Below, in pieces: positions 14,503 through 22,570 of a DNA stretch of 45,106 nucleotides. The stretch is from positions 1 through 45,106 of the IMG/VR virus record IMGVR_UViG_3300028802_000027, one strand, 5' to 3'. Under the pieces are notes generated by a model. It worked only from the letters and a program-made list of their open reading frames with translations. It had not been told where the DNA came from and did not search any database. Source of the DNA: a virus. Numbering within the stretch: position 1 is the stretch's first letter; each line of letters opens with the position of its first letter. The translations under genes and the position numbers were made by a program.

Positions 14503-14678
14503 CACACCGCCTCCACGTGCCACTGGGAGCGCGGCTCGTCCGGGTTCGGGTCGCCGTGCAGATAGGACAGAATGGCGATGTAGGCGTTGGCATCGGCCTC
14601 CGTGTTGAACTCGGCCAGATCCTCCGAACCGAGCTGGTTGTTGTCGGGGGCGAAGGTGCGTTCGATGACGACAAACAT
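14502..14678 (-). CDS. Hypothetical protein, 58 residues
   Basis: The frame begins MFVVIERTFAPDNNQLGSED, has FNTEADANAYIAILSYLHG in the middle and ends QWHVEAV. The pattern (a strand, then a helix containing EADANAY) resembles small phage early proteins that read as 'x-F-x-T-E-A-x-A'. Both ends overlap neighbours by one base. It is an acidic soluble protein of unknown function. Confidence 0.6.
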   Translation of the reverse strand: MFVVIERTFAPDNNQLGSEDLAEFNTEADANAYIAILSYLHGDPNPDEPRSQWHVEAV

Positions 14679-14866
14679 CACACCACCCCCTCGGCGGTGT
14701 CGCGGGCATCGTCACGGCGGGCATCCTCGACCCACGCCATAGCCTTGCCGAGGCTGTCTGCGGTGTGGAGAAGCGGACCTGTCGCGTAGCCGAAATGGAT
14801 GTTGGCCTTGCCGCTGCCGCCGACCACGATGAGGTAGGCGCCGAGCTGATAGGACTGGATCGTCAT
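14678..14866 (-). CDS. First gene of the leftward early operon, 62 residues
   Basis: The product begins MTIQSYQLGAYLIVVGGSGK and ends RDTAEGVV. The start ATG at 14866 has the leader AAGGAGAGCACCA, an excellent ribosome site; the in-frame upstream ATG would begin inside the promoter. The -10 of the leftward promoter lies 25 nt upstream. It contains TADSLGKAMAWVEDARRDDA, a helix typical of small phage early proteins. No family was recognised. Confidence 0.65.
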   Translation of the reverse strand: MTIQSYQLGAYLIVVGGSGKANIHFGYATGPLLHTADSLGKAMAWVEDARRDDARDTAEGVV

Positions 14867-14890
14867 TGGTGCTCTCCTTGGTGGAGGCCT

Positions 14891-14919
14891 TTTATAGCCT
14901 ACTTGTGCACAAGTGTCCA
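14891..14919 (-). promoter_or_regulatory. Leftward early promoter
   Basis: The minus strand reads TGGACA (14919-14914), a 17-nt spacer, then TATAAA (14896-14891). This is close to the sigma-70 consensus at ideal spacing and about 25 nt before the first gene of the leftward operon. The spacer contains the palindrome 14901-14914, so a protein bound there would block RNA polymerase. Confidence 0.75.
14901..14914. promoter_or_regulatory. Perfect 14-bp palindrome, candidate operator
   Basis: ACTTGTGCACAAGT is perfectly self-complementary. It sits inside the spacer of the leftward promoter and 12 bp upstream of the -35 of the rightward promoter. A site placed like this can repress one promoter and activate or repress the other. 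The ribbon-helix-helix protein encoded immediately to the right is the obvious candidate binder. Confidence 0.7.
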
Positions 14920-14925
14920 CAGGTC

Positions 14926-14954
14926 TTGACGAGACGGGCCGGAAAAGGATATAC
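14926..14954 (+). promoter_or_regulatory. Rightward early promoter
   Basis: TTGACG (14926-14931), a 17-nt spacer and ATATAC (14949-14954) form a sigma-70-type promoter. Transcription would be expected to begin about 7 nt downstream, at or next to the ATG at 14962, making the first mRNA leaderless or nearly so. Confidence 0.7.
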
Positions 14955-14961
14955 GACCATC

Positions 14962-15153
14962 ATGCAAGCCAAGCCAGAACAGGAACGGTTCACCGTCTAC
15001 CTGCCGTCACACATAGTGTCCCAGGTGCGCGCAATCGCCGCGGCGCGCCGATGGTCACTCTCCGTCGCCGCCGAGGAGGTGATCGCCGCCGGGCTCCCCT
15101 CCATGGCCCCGCCCAAGGCCTCAACTACCCGCCGAGCCGGCCGTGCTGCATGA
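14962..15153 (+). CDS. Ribbon-helix-helix DNA-binding regulator
   Basis: The 63-residue protein has the Arc/CopG-type layout: a short N-terminal strand (RFTVYLPSHIV) and two helices (SQVRAIAAARRWSLSVAAEE then VIAAGL), with a basic tail. Dimers of this fold insert a beta ribbon into the major groove and often repress their own promoter. It is the first rightward gene after the divergent promoter region with the palindrome at 14901. The promoter geometry suggests a leaderless transcript; AAAGGA lies 12 nt before the ATG but inside the promoter. It is the only transcription-factor-like gene seen here. Confidence 0.7.
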   Translation: MQAKPEQERFTVYLPSHIVSQVRAIAAARRWSLSVAAEEVIAAGLPSMAPPKASTTRRAGRAA

Positions 15154-15278
15154 GCGTCGAAGAAGAGCGGGCACGCAAAATGCTCCTGGCGCGCGCCGAG
15201 CGCGTCGCTAATCTCCTCGTCTCCATCGCCCTGGTGCTTGGCGTGCTCGGGCTCTGCCTGCTGGTATTCACACCATGA
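15150..15278 (+). CDS. Small single-span membrane protein, 42 residues
   Basis: The frame begins MSVEEERARKMLLARAERVA and continues NLLVSIALVLGVLGLCLLVF, one clear transmembrane helix at the C terminus. It starts in an ATGA overlap with the regulator gene and ends in an ATGA overlap with the next. The charged N terminus would face the cytoplasm. No family was recognised. Confidence 0.6.
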   Translation: MSVEEERARKMLLARAERVANLLVSIALVLGVLGLCLLVFTP

Positions 15279-15514
15279 GCACACAAGACAACGCCGAGAA
15301 ACTCGCCGCCGAGATCCTGCCCGAGGTCCAGCAGATCATGGATGCGATGTCCGTGCTCTTCCATGGGTTCGACATGCTGGCCGTGGGCTACGCACTGCTG
15401 TCGTTGCACGCGCAATGGATCGCAAAACACTGCGCGGAAACCGACCACGATGTGGAGGATGTCCTGGCAGGCGCGGTCGAAGCCATGCGCTGCCAGATCA
15501 ACGACTCCCAATGA
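15275..15514 (+). CDS. Hypothetical helical protein, 79 residues
   Basis: The product (MSTQDNAEKLAAEILPEVQQ at the start) is acidic and all-helical, with a His/Cys-containing segment WIAKHCAETDHDVEDVL. It starts in an ATGA overlap with the membrane protein gene. No family was recognised; position in the early operon is the main context. Confidence 0.6.
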   Translation: MSTQDNAEKLAAEILPEVQQIMDAMSVLFHGFDMLAVGYALLSLHAQWIAKHCAETDHDVEDVLAGAVEAMRCQINDSQ

Positions 15515-15560
15515 TAGCCATCTCCCTTGAGCGCACCGTGGGAATAGAGCTATCCACGTG

Positions 15561-15818
15561 ATGCACGTGGCACAGAGCCGGCTGCTGGACGCCCTGTCCT
15601 CAACCGGCGAAGTGCTCGTGCTGTTGGACGTGGTCGAGGGGTCGACCTACTGGTCCATGATATTTGGATTGCATCCCAGAACGTTGAAGGTTCTGCGCGT
15701 CTCGGCCAGTCGCGGCAATGGACACATCATGCTCGGCATTACCGAGCTGCCACAGCACATTGTCGATGAGGCTGTGTCATGGGCCCTCGACCATTCGCGG
15801 CGCATCCCCAGCCGGTAA
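15561..15818 (+). CDS. Hypothetical protein, 85 residues
   Basis: The product begins MHVAQSRLLDALSSTGEVLV and contains VVEGSTYWSMIFGLHPRTLK; alternating strands suggest a small beta-rich fold. The start is ATG at 15561 rather than the GTG just before it; no clear ribosome site is present. It lies 46 nt after the preceding gene. No family was recognised. Confidence 0.5.
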   Translation: MHVAQSRLLDALSSTGEVLVLLDVVEGSTYWSMIFGLHPRTLKVLRVSASRGNGHIMLGITELPQHIVDEAVSWALDHSRRIPSR

Positions 15819-15918
15819 TTCCGCCCACCATTATTGACGTTAGTCAGATTTGTTAGCGGTTTCGCTTGCCTACAACTCGCCTATTGCCGGTTGTCACGCC
15901 CCTGTCATTAGGAGTTCT

Positions 15919-16167
15919 GTGGCCGACCGCCCGGCGGGGGCCGGCGCGGTTGGCAGGGGAGGAAATCCGGTGGGACCGGCATTATGCCCAATCGCGGGCG
16001 ATTCGACAGAGCACGCGATCGAGCGTCTACTCCCGGACGAGGCGCCCCAAGCCTTGCCGGGCCGGGGGCGCACAGCACTCGCATGTTGGAGCATGCCGAT
16101 GCCGCTCTCTCGTCTTGCTGTGGACAATCGCAACGAACCTCTTGGAACACAAGGGGTGCGCCGATGA
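15919..16167 (+). CDS. Possible small ORF coupled to the primase gene
   Basis: A GTG with AGGAG four bases upstream opens an 82-residue frame that ends exactly in an ATGA overlap with the primase-helicase start. The start signal and the coupling are gene-like, but the sequence (ADRPAGAGAVGRGGNPVGPA) is low-complexity and two other frames are also open here, so this call is uncertain. The 100 nt upstream (15819-15918) are AT-richer, with TTGACG at 15834 but no good -10. Confidence 0.35.
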   Translation: MADRPAGAGAVGRGGNPVGPALCPIAGDSTEHAIERLLPDEAPQALPGRGRTALACWSMPMPLSRLAVDNRNEPLGTQGVRR

Positions 16168-18770
16168 ACGACGGTCCGCCGCCCGGTAGGTTCGGGCCTG
16201 GGCCAGCGCCCGCGGCAATCACCGCACAGCGTCGACAGGTATGGGAACGGGGTGGCTATCGGCCGATCCCGATCCTCAACGCAGTAATCGGCAAGGAGGG
16301 CACCGGCAAAGTTCCGCTCGGCCGGGAATGGCAGCTCGGCTGCTGCGAAGATCCTCCCCGCATCTTCACCGACGCCACACTCAACACCGATGCCGCAGTG
16401 AACACAGGGCTGTGGTGCGACGGTTTGCGCGCGATCGACGCCGACGTGGACAATTACAAGGACGCCGCGGCCCTCGAGGCCAAGGCAATTGCCAAATTTG
16501 GCCCAACAATATGCCGTCGGAGGGCAGATTCAGCCAGATTTCTCCTGCTTTACAGGGCTGAGGCCCCCGATCTCCCCAAAAAGAGCGCGATTGGCTCCAA
16601 TAATCGGCGCGTCGAGGCTTTGGGGAGGGGTCAGCAATTCGTTGCGTTTGGCAGACACTGGCAGGGCGCGACCCTGACGTGGTCCCCGGCCGGGCCAGAC
16701 GAGACGCCGATCGCAAGCCTCCCGGTGATCAAAGAGTCCGACCTCGACGCGTTCCTGGCCGACCTCGAGCCCCTCATCGGACCGCCACCGCCCCGCAAGG
16801 CCAACGGATCGACCGCCGAACCTCCTGCTCGGCCAGCCCGCGCTCCTGGCGACGCGATGCAGCATCGGTTCGAGCGCAGACGCGAGACCGCCATGGCGGC
16901 CATCTCGAGGCTCGTGGACGGCGAGAAGCACGATGGCCTCCTACGGCAGGCGAATGTCCTCGGAGGCTACGCAGGCGACGCTGGGTGGTCTGACAATGAG
17001 CTGTGGACGGACGCCAGGGCGGCACTGCCCGCTTCCGTGAAGGACTGGATCGCAGCCGAGCGGACTTTTCGCGATGGTCTGAAGAACGGCCGCGCTTCGC
17101 CGCTGGTGCTCGAGGATCGCGAGCGGCTGCACCAAGGAAACGGTGCCGCACCACCACCACCGCGGCCACCAAACGATCGCTGGGATTTCTCACCACCCCC
17201 AGGCGAGCCCACCCTCCCGGTCGTGACGGTCTACCAGGGCAAGCGCCATTACGCCGCAACTGAAGGCATCAGCGCCATGGTCACCGCCGACACCTCGATC
17301 TTCCAACGCGACACCCAGCTCGTTCGGTGCGTCCTGATCAAAGCGATCACCTGCGAGGGCAAGGTGATCAACGTCCCCGGCATCACCAAAGTCACCCTGC
17401 CCATGCTCGCGCGCGAACTCGGCCGGGCCGCCGAGTGGCAGCGCGTGAACGCCAAAGGCGAGCGGACCAGGATCGACCCCCCCAAGGAGGTGGTCGAACA
17501 GATCGCCAACATGCACGGCTTCTGGCCGTTCTCACCCCTCGCAGGGGTGATTTCGACGCAAACCCTGCGCCCCGACGGCAGTTTGCTGGATCAGCCGGGA
17601 TACGATGCCGTCACCGGCCTGATGCTCATGGACCCGCCCAAGATTCCGGCAATCCATGATCGCCCGACCAAGACCCAGGCGCTGGAGGCTTTGGCGCTGC
17701 TGAACGAGCTGCTCGCCGAGTTCCCGTTCACCGATAACATCGCCCGCTCCGTGGCGATGTCGATGCTTTTGACCCCGGTTCTGCGCGGCGCACTGCCGCC
17801 AGCCGTGCCGCTGCACATCGTGACCGCGCCAGCGCCTGGGACCGGCAAAAGCTATCTGCTCGACACCGCGGCCGCAATCGCCACAGGCGAGCGATGCCCG
17901 GTCTTCGCCGTCGCGCCGAAGGAGGAGGAAACCGAAAAGCGACTGGTCGGCGCCGCCCTGGCCGGCTTCCCCATCATCGCCTTGGACAACGTCTCCTCCA
18001 TCCTGACCGGCGACTTCCTCGCCCAGGTTTCCGAACGACCGATCCTCACCCTGCGACCGCTCGGCGGATCTGCCCTGATCCGGGTATCGAACTCGTTCAC
18101 CGTGTTCGCCAACGGCAACAATATCGCCGCCACGGCCGACCTCGTGCGGCGAACGGTCAGGTGTTCGCTCGATAGCGATCTGGAAAACCCCGAAGATCGC
18201 GAATTTCATGCCGATCCAGTCGCCCTGGTCCTCGCAGATCGCGGAAAATATGTCGCAGCCTGCCTGACAGTGGCGCGCGCCTACATCGCCGCCGGCCTGC
18301 CCAACAAATGCAGCCACCTGCCATCCTATCCACAGTGGAGCGACATCGTCCGCTCCGCTCTCGTCTGGCTGGGATGGCCCGACCCCGTCGACAGCATGGA
18401 ACTGGCACGCACCGACGATCCATCCCGCCTCTCGCGCGCTATGCTGTTCACCGCCTGGGATGAGGAATGGCCCGACCGCAATCCGAACGGCGTCACCACA
18501 GCCGAACTCATCGCCGCCGCAACCGAGTTCGAGCGACCAGGATTCAGCGATGAACGCCGCCGGCCCGACCTCCACGAGGCCTGCCTCGCCATCGCACGCG
18601 AACACAGAAGTTCAACCATATCCGCAGAACGTCTTGGTAAGTGGCTTAGATCAGCCGTAGATGCACGCGTCGGCAACCTAAAACTGGTGGTCAATCGGAG
18701 CGATAAGAAGCGGCCGCGATGGCAATTGATTGGGGGGACGGGGGCATCCGGGGGGTATTCCAGGTCGTAG
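16164..18770 (+). CDS. Phage primase-helicase (prim-pol N terminus, AAA+ helicase C terminus)
   Basis: The 868-residue protein starts at ATG 16164; AAGGGG lies 7 nt upstream. The N-terminal part (about residues 20-200) resembles the archaeo-eukaryotic primase/polymerase domain, with a candidate metal-binding pair in GLRAIDADVDN. The C-terminal half has an SF3/D5-like AAA+ module: Walker A in APAPGTGKSYLLDTA, Walker B in FPIIALDNVSS, and an arginine-finger region around ADLVRRTVRCSLD. It would unwind and prime at the replication fork; the polymerase must come from the host. The frame stays open 180 nt further upstream, but without protein character. Confidence 0.75.
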   Translation: MNDGPPPGRFGPGPAPAAITAQRRQVWERGGYRPIPILNAVIGKEGTGKVPLGREWQLGCCEDPPRIFTDATLNTDAAVNTGLWCDGLRAIDADVDNYKDAAALEAKAIAKFGPTICRRRADSARFLLLYRAEAPDLPKKSAIGSNNRRVEALGRGQQFVAFGRHWQGATLTWSPAGPDETPIASLPVIKESDLDAFLADLEPLIGPPPPRKANGSTAEPPARPARAPGDAMQHRFERRRETAMAAISRLVDGEKHDGLLRQANVLGGYAGDAGWSDNELWTDARAALPASVKDWIAAERTFRDGLKNGRASPLVLEDRERLHQGNGAAPPPPRPPNDRWDFSPPPGEPTLPVVTVYQGKRHYAATEGISAMVTADTSIFQRDTQLVRCVLIKAITCEGKVINVPGITKVTLPMLARELGRAAEWQRVNAKGERTRIDPPKEVVEQIANMHGFWPFSPLAGVISTQTLRPDGSLLDQPGYDAVTGLMLMDPPKIPAIHDRPTKTQALEALALLNELLAEFPFTDNIARSVAMSMLLTPVLRGALPPAVPLHIVTAPAPGTGKSYLLDTAAAIATGERCPVFAVAPKEEETEKRLVGAALAGFPIIALDNVSSILTGDFLAQVSERPILTLRPLGGSALIRVSNSFTVFANGNNIAATADLVRRTVRCSLDSDLENPEDREFHADPVALVLADRGKYVAACLTVARAYIAAGLPNKCSHLPSYPQWSDIVRSALVWLGWPDPVDSMELARTDDPSRLSRAMLFTAWDEEWPDRNPNGVTTAELIAAATEFERPGFSDERRRPDLHEACLAIAREHRSSTISAERLGKWLRSAVDARVGNLKLVVNRSDKKRPRWQLIGGTGASGGYSRS

Positions 18771-18902
18771 CCCATATCGTGTTTTTCTCCTGCACTGATA
18801 CTATGTCTCGTGCCGTGAGAAAAATCGCGTAGCGTAGCTGCTAGCGAATCCCCCCATATCCTCCCTACCCCCCACTGAAGGGGCCTCTAGAAAAAGAGAC
18901 AA

Positions 18903-19145
18903 ATGCCGGATGAAGACAATTTTGGGCCCTGCAGATCGTGCCTCCACTGGTCTCCACAGCCCGGCCAAGACGGCCTCGTGGGCGAGACGCGGGGCGTTTG
19001 CAGGACGTGGCGCGCGTGGCGCTGGTGCGGCCAGCTGGCGCGTCACCCGTGGCCCTACACGATGGACTTCATGGGCTGTCCCGAGTGGAACCGACCTGGG
19101 CCCGAGCCCGACCCACAGCCCGGCGAGCGGGCGAGGAGGAGGTAG
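18903..19145 (+). CDS. Small cysteine-motif (zinc-binding) protein, paralogue of 19531-19725
   Basis: The 80-residue product begins MPDEDNFGPCRSCLHWSP and has GVCRTWRAWRW and a later FMGCPEW. The CxxCxxW ... G-x-CR ... C layout is the same as in the neighbour at 19531, so the two are probably paralogous four-cysteine metal-binding proteins of a kind common in phages. Its TAG stop (19143-19145) is part of the first A box of the following array. The 132 nt upstream (18771-18902) hold no gene and no clear promoter. Confidence 0.65.
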   Translation: MPDEDNFGPCRSCLHWSPQPGQDGLVGETRGVCRTWRAWRWCGQLARHPWPYTMDFMGCPEWNRPGPEPDPQPGERARRR

Positions 19146-19530
19146 CCGCCGAGTGGGAGAGAACCGACTTTTTGGAGCGACCAGCCGTCTCTCGAGAGAG
19201 CACCGAACCGATAGATCGTTCCGCGAGCGACCAGCCGCAATTAGGGAGAGCACCTGAATCGGCGAGCGACCAGCCGTTTGGGCGGAGGGAACCGTGCTTA
19301 CAGAGCAACCAGCCGGCGCAGGCGAGGGCCCCGAAGAGCACGAGACCGAGCGACCAGTCGAGACACCGGAGAGCGCCGCGTTCCAAGAGCGACCAGACGT
19401 CAAAGCAGAGTGCACCGTGATACAGGATCGTTCGTGTCCAAGGATGGTATCGTGTCCGTAAAGGAATATTATCGGACGTAACCAGCCGCGAGCCTTGAGG
19501 GCACCGATAAAGAGGAGCAGCCGGTAGACG
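19143..19530 (+). repeat. GAG-CCG box array 2a (A box type GAGCGACCAGCCG)
   Basis: Alternating boxes fill the whole gap between two genes. A boxes here are a longer subtype, GAGCGACCAGCCG (five or six copies with few changes); B boxes include GAGAGAACCG, GAGAGCACCG, GAGGGAACCG, GAGGGCCCCG and GAGTGCACCG. Spacers read, in order, CCGAGTGG, ACTTTTTG, TCTCTCGA, AACCGATA, CAATTAGG, TTTGGGCG and so on, nearly all 8 nt. Around 19435-19480 the pattern decays. The first A box contains the stop codon of the upstream gene, and the last spacer contains the ATG of the next. Confidence 0.9.
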
Positions 19531-19725
19531 ATGAGCGACGACGAGGCCTGCGTCACCTGCCGCTACTGGCGAAACCTCGGCCGCGACAAGGTCGGTGACC
19601 TGGAGGGCTACTGCCGGCGGCGCGCCCCGCAGGCTTGGATGGGCCCCGACAACCGCTCGGAGCGGCCGCAGTGGCCATTGACCGGCGCCGATGACTGGTG
19701 CGGCGAGTGGGAGGCAAGGGGATGA
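19531..19725 (+). CDS. Small four-cysteine protein (CxxCxxW type)
   Basis: The 64-residue product begins MSDDEACVTCRYWRNLGRD, then EGYCRRRAPQAW and GADDWCGEWEARG. The arrangement CxxCxxW ... G-x-C-RR-x-P ... WP-x-T ... WCGE is a recurring phage and bacterial small-protein family, presumed to bind zinc. The ATG lies inside the 8-nt spacer that follows the A box GAGCAGCCG, so the array supplies its leader. The stop overlaps the next start (ATGA). Confidence 0.7.
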   Translation: MSDDEACVTCRYWRNLGRDKVGDLEGYCRRRAPQAWMGPDNRSERPQWPLTGADDWCGEWEARG

Positions 19726-20135
19726 GCGCCGGGCCAGACGTGGCGAAATCCGTGACCAAACGAGTGGCGAAACCCGTGACGAAAGGGGGAGGGGCAAACC
19801 TCCGCCTACGTTTGTCCCCCCGGCCGTGGGGCCTGCTCGAGGCCTTCGTGGCCAGCCGCGTGGGCGAGGGCAGCAGCGGCGGCTATCAATCGAAGCGGCG
19901 CAAGTGGCGGGCTCAATTGAACGCCCGGCTGTCGGGCCTGGACACCTGGGAGCGGCGCGCGGTGCCGCGTGTGATGCCTGGGCTGTGCTACCTCGAGCTG
20001 GACCAGGGGGATGTCGACTGGATCCGTCGGCAGATCCGGAACTGCGGTGGGGGTGGCTGGGAGCGTCAGGTGTGCGACATCTTCGACAGCTCGGCTGAGG
20101 TGTTCTGCAATATCGAGCGGGTGAAGAAGCGATAG
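19722..20135 (+). CDS. Hypothetical basic protein, 137 residues
   Basis: The start is ATG 19722, overlapping the preceding TGA; an earlier in-frame ATG would overlap more. The N terminus has an imperfect repeat (VTKRVAKPVTKGG) and is strongly basic. The rest contains PWGLLEAFVASRVGEGSSGG, RAQLNARLSGLDTWERRAVP and a C-terminal ERVKKR. It might bind nucleic acid. No family was recognised. Its TAG stop lies inside the first A box (TAGCCG) of the next array. Confidence 0.55.
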   Translation: MSAGPDVAKSVTKRVAKPVTKGGGANLRLRLSPRPWGLLEAFVASRVGEGSSGGYQSKRRKWRAQLNARLSGLDTWERRAVPRVMPGLCYLELDQGDVDWIRRQIRNCGGGGWERQVCDIFDSSAEVFCNIERVKKR

Positions 20136-21564
20136 CCGACCCTGACGAGTGCGCCGGTTCGTGGGAGCGTCAGCCGAGACACGAGAGGGCGCCGATTTCG
20201 TTGAGCATCCGAGCCGGCAGGCCCGAGGGGTCCGATGTAGATGAGCAGCCGACGCAGGAGAGGGGGCCGAGATGTGATGAGCGCAGCCTTGGTCGAGGAG
20301 GGCACCGCCGTGACCGAGCAGCCGGCTACCCTGAGGGGACCGAAGGCAGCGATCGAACAGCCGGCCTGAGTGAGGGCGCCGATCCATGTGAGCCGACGAG
20401 GTTGAGTGGACCGCATTGCCGGAGTTAGCCGATCCTCTCGAGGGGTCCGATGCAGTTGAGCAGCCACTCCCGCAGAGGGGGCCGTGGCGGTAGAGCGAGT
20501 AGCCGAAGCTTCGGAGGGGTCCGGAATAGCCGAGCAGCCAGCGAGCGCGAGCTGAGCGAGTCGAGCGAACTGAGTGGACCGAAGGGAGCGATCGAGCCGT
20601 TACGCCGGAGGGCGCCGGTATGTATGAGCGATCGAACCGAGCTAGATGCGAGTGCCGAACTCCGGGAGTGTTCGCTGTCCGTTCCGCTGGCGAATCCGAG
20701 TCCGAGTCAAGGCCGACTTTCGGACTCAGCCGAACCGGCCGCGGAGGGGACCGGGGGGCCAGAGCAGCCGGCTGTTTTGAGGGGTCCGTGACTAAGGAGC
20801 CGGTAGGCGAAAATGGGGAGGGTTCCGGTAGAACCGATCGAGCCAGCCTCGACGAGGGGGCCGTGAGCAATGAGCAGTCGTGTTGGTCGAGGGTGCCGCG
20901 ATCAAAGAACAGCCGACGGAATGGAGTGGACCGACATGGTTGAGCCGTTAGACGGAAGGGGACCGATCTAAGGGAGCAGCCGAACGCTGCGAGGGATCCG
21001 CAAGGGCTGAGCAGGCGAATCTCAAGAGGGGGCCGAGAGTGCGGATCGGAGCCGGCTAAGAGGAGTGGACCGCGACTGCGGAGCTGCCGCAGAGGTCTGA
21101 GCCGATAGACGAAAGGGGACCGTGACCAAGGAGCCGACGCGGGAGAGGGGGCCGACTTGCATGAGCCGAGAACCAAGAGGGGACCGGACTGTGGGAGCCG
21201 CGAGGACGTGAGGGGTCCGAGAGGAACGAGCAGGCGCAGGACCGGAGAGGACCGACACCCGCGATCGAGCCGAATAGCGCGAGGGGTCCGTAGCAGTCGA
21301 GGGCGAGAGGGTTCCGCAACGGAGAACGAGCCGTGGTGATTGAGGGGACCGTGGGAGCCGAGCCGTGTCAGAAGAGGGGTCCGGAAGCACAGAGGCAGGC
21401 GTCGATCGCGAGTGAACCGCATCCCTTGATCGAGCCGATTCAACGGAGGGGTCCGGGTTACGTGAGCAGCCGGCCGCAGCGAGGGGTCCGCAAGAGCAGA
21501 GCAGCCGAGCGTCCGAAGGGGGCCGTCGGAGGCGAGCAGCCGGTGAGGTAGAGGGGTCCGAAAG
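20133..21564 (+). repeat. GAG-CCG box array 2b, the largest (about 38 B boxes)
   Basis: This 1.43-kb stretch has no gene on the + strand. It is built from A boxes (GAGCAGCCG, GAGCCG, GATCGAGCCG, GAGCAGGCG) alternating with B boxes (GAGGGGTCCG most often; also GAGGGGACCG, GAGGGGGCCG, GAGGGCGCCG, GAGTGGACCG, GAGGGATCCG, GAGGGTTCCG). Box-to-box spacers are 8 nt almost throughout, so the A-to-A period is about 35 nt, not a multiple of three. A decayed part lies at about 20640-20735. Some units look duplicated: spacers TGACTAAG and TGACCAAG, and ATAGACGA and TTAGACGG, occur in similar contexts. The array ends at the start codon of the gene at 21565. Confidence 0.92.
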
Positions 21565-21819
21565 ATGGGAGCGCCTATGCGAGCCTCTCAGAGCCAGCTG
21601 GCGGCCCTCATAGCCTGGGCGGATGATTTCTACCCGGACAGGCTCCAGGGGCCTCCTGGGTGGCTCCCAGACGTCTGGCTGGCCGACGATGACGTGGTCG
21701 AGCTGTTCGGGTGGGTGACGCACCGGAGGCAGCACTGTGCGCTGGTGGATAAGCTGGAGTTCCGCGGCGAGGTCGCGAAGCAGGCGATGCGGGCCTGCTG
21801 GCGCCGGATCGGGTGGTGA
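21565..21819 (+). CDS. Hypothetical protein, 84 residues
   Basis: The product has SQSQLAALIAWADDFYPDRL, GWLPDVWLADDDVVELFGW, and a helical Arg-rich end (AMRACWRRIGW). The start ATG at 21565 lies in the spacer after the B box GAGGGGTCCG, whose GAGGGG is a plausible ribosome site 8 nt away; ATG 21577 is an alternative. The stop overlaps the next start as TGATG. No family was recognised. Confidence 0.6.
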   Translation: MGAPMRASQSQLAALIAWADDFYPDRLQGPPGWLPDVWLADDDVVELFGWVTHRRQHCALVDKLEFRGEVAKQAMRACWRRIGW

Positions 21820-22016
21820 TGTTCAGCCGGTTTCTTCAACAGCACGCCTCTGGGCGGACGGACGAGATGCTGGCGACGGCGCTGGAGACGCTCATCCTGG
21901 CGGTGGAGCAGTTTGAGGGTCCGGGGAGGATGCTGGTGACGATCGAGGTCAGGCCGGCGGCCAGGGGTAAGGTGAACATCAGCTGCGATGTGGAGGTTCG
22001 GCCGCCGTGGGCGTAG
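21819..22016 (+). CDS. Hypothetical protein, 65 residues
   Basis: The product begins MFSRFLQQHASGRTDEMLAT, with a central helix and then two strands (GRMLVTIEVRPAARGKVN, CDVEVRPPW). The layout resembles small phage early proteins but no family was recognised. The ATG at 21819 overlaps the preceding stop. Its own TAG lies in an A-like box (TAGTCG) that opens the next array. Confidence 0.55.
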   Translation: MFSRFLQQHASGRTDEMLATALETLILAVEQFEGPGRMLVTIEVRPAARGKVNISCDVEVRPPWA

Positions 22017-22345
22017 TCGATAAGCGCGAGGGGTCCGAAACGGGAGAGTCGAGAGAAGTGAGGGGTCCGCGATAGCAGAGCAGGCGAACTACGTGAGGGC
22101 GCCGTATCGGCTGATCAGGCGAAGGATGAGAGGGGACCGAAACGACAGAACGACCCGTTGAATGAGAGGGGACCGAGCGGGGTGAGGCGAAGCACGGGAG
22201 GGTTCCGTATCAGACGATCGACCCGTAGACCATGAGGGTGCCGTTGATCGCGAGGCCGACCCGTTGCGCCTGAGGGAGCCGAAATGGAAGAGGGGTCCGA
22301 AACCAGCGAGCAGGCGAGCAGAGGCGAGTGCACCGTCATATCGGA
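22014..22345 (+). repeat. GAG-CCG box array 2c
   Basis: About ten B boxes (GAGGGGTCCG, GAGGGCGCCG, GAGGGGACCG, GAGGGTTCCG, GAGGGTGCCG, GAGGGAGCCG, GAGTGCACCG) alternate with A boxes of mixed type (GAGTCG, GAGCAGGCG, GATCAGGCG, GATCGACCCG, GAGGCG). Spacers are 8 nt. One place has two B boxes in a row (GAGGGAGCCG, AAATGGAA, GAGGGGTCCG), showing that strict alternation is not required. It begins at the stop codon of the upstream gene. Confidence 0.9.
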
Positions 22346-22570
22346 TCGATGTCATTTGAAATGGCCTAAATCGGACAGGGGCCGTTTCCGGCCGTGTCAG
22401 AATTAGAACCCATTGATCCTGAAGGATAAACCAAAACCTCGCGGCGATTGGCGGAAATGGCGGCGGAATTACGCGCGGTCTATGAAACCAGATCGAAACG
22501 TAGAACTTCGCCAACCGGAACGAGCGACAGATCCAAATTGAGGGAAGGTGACGGAAGGTGACGGGAAGGT
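22346..22570 (+). other. AT-richer spacer without boxes or genes
   Basis: This stretch breaks the array. It has no convincing gene and is less GC-rich than its surroundings. It contains a small hairpin (ATCCT, GA, AGGAT near 22417) and, at the end, a threefold direct repeat of GGAAGGTGACG (about 22540-22574). It may hold a promoter for the downstream gene, but no clear -35/-10 pair was seen. Confidence 0.5.

Noticed and set aside
17532-18605. 357-residue minus-strand frame opposite the helicase domain
   Set aside because: Antisense to the Walker A and B coding region of the primase-helicase; no domain of its own.
19806-21443. 545-residue open frame on the minus strand across the large array
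   Set aside because: It is rich in Ser, Arg, Pro and Leu and is a by-product of GC-rich box repeats lacking stops in that frame. The array has a period of about 35 nt, so no repeated protein unit appears, and box orientation is on the other strand.
20133-21564. Tyrosine-recombinase core sites (two arms with an 8-bp overlap region)
   Set aside because: The 8-bp gap is reminiscent of lox or FRT sites, but the boxes are in direct, not inverted, orientation, A and B are not complementary, and no recombinase gene is present.
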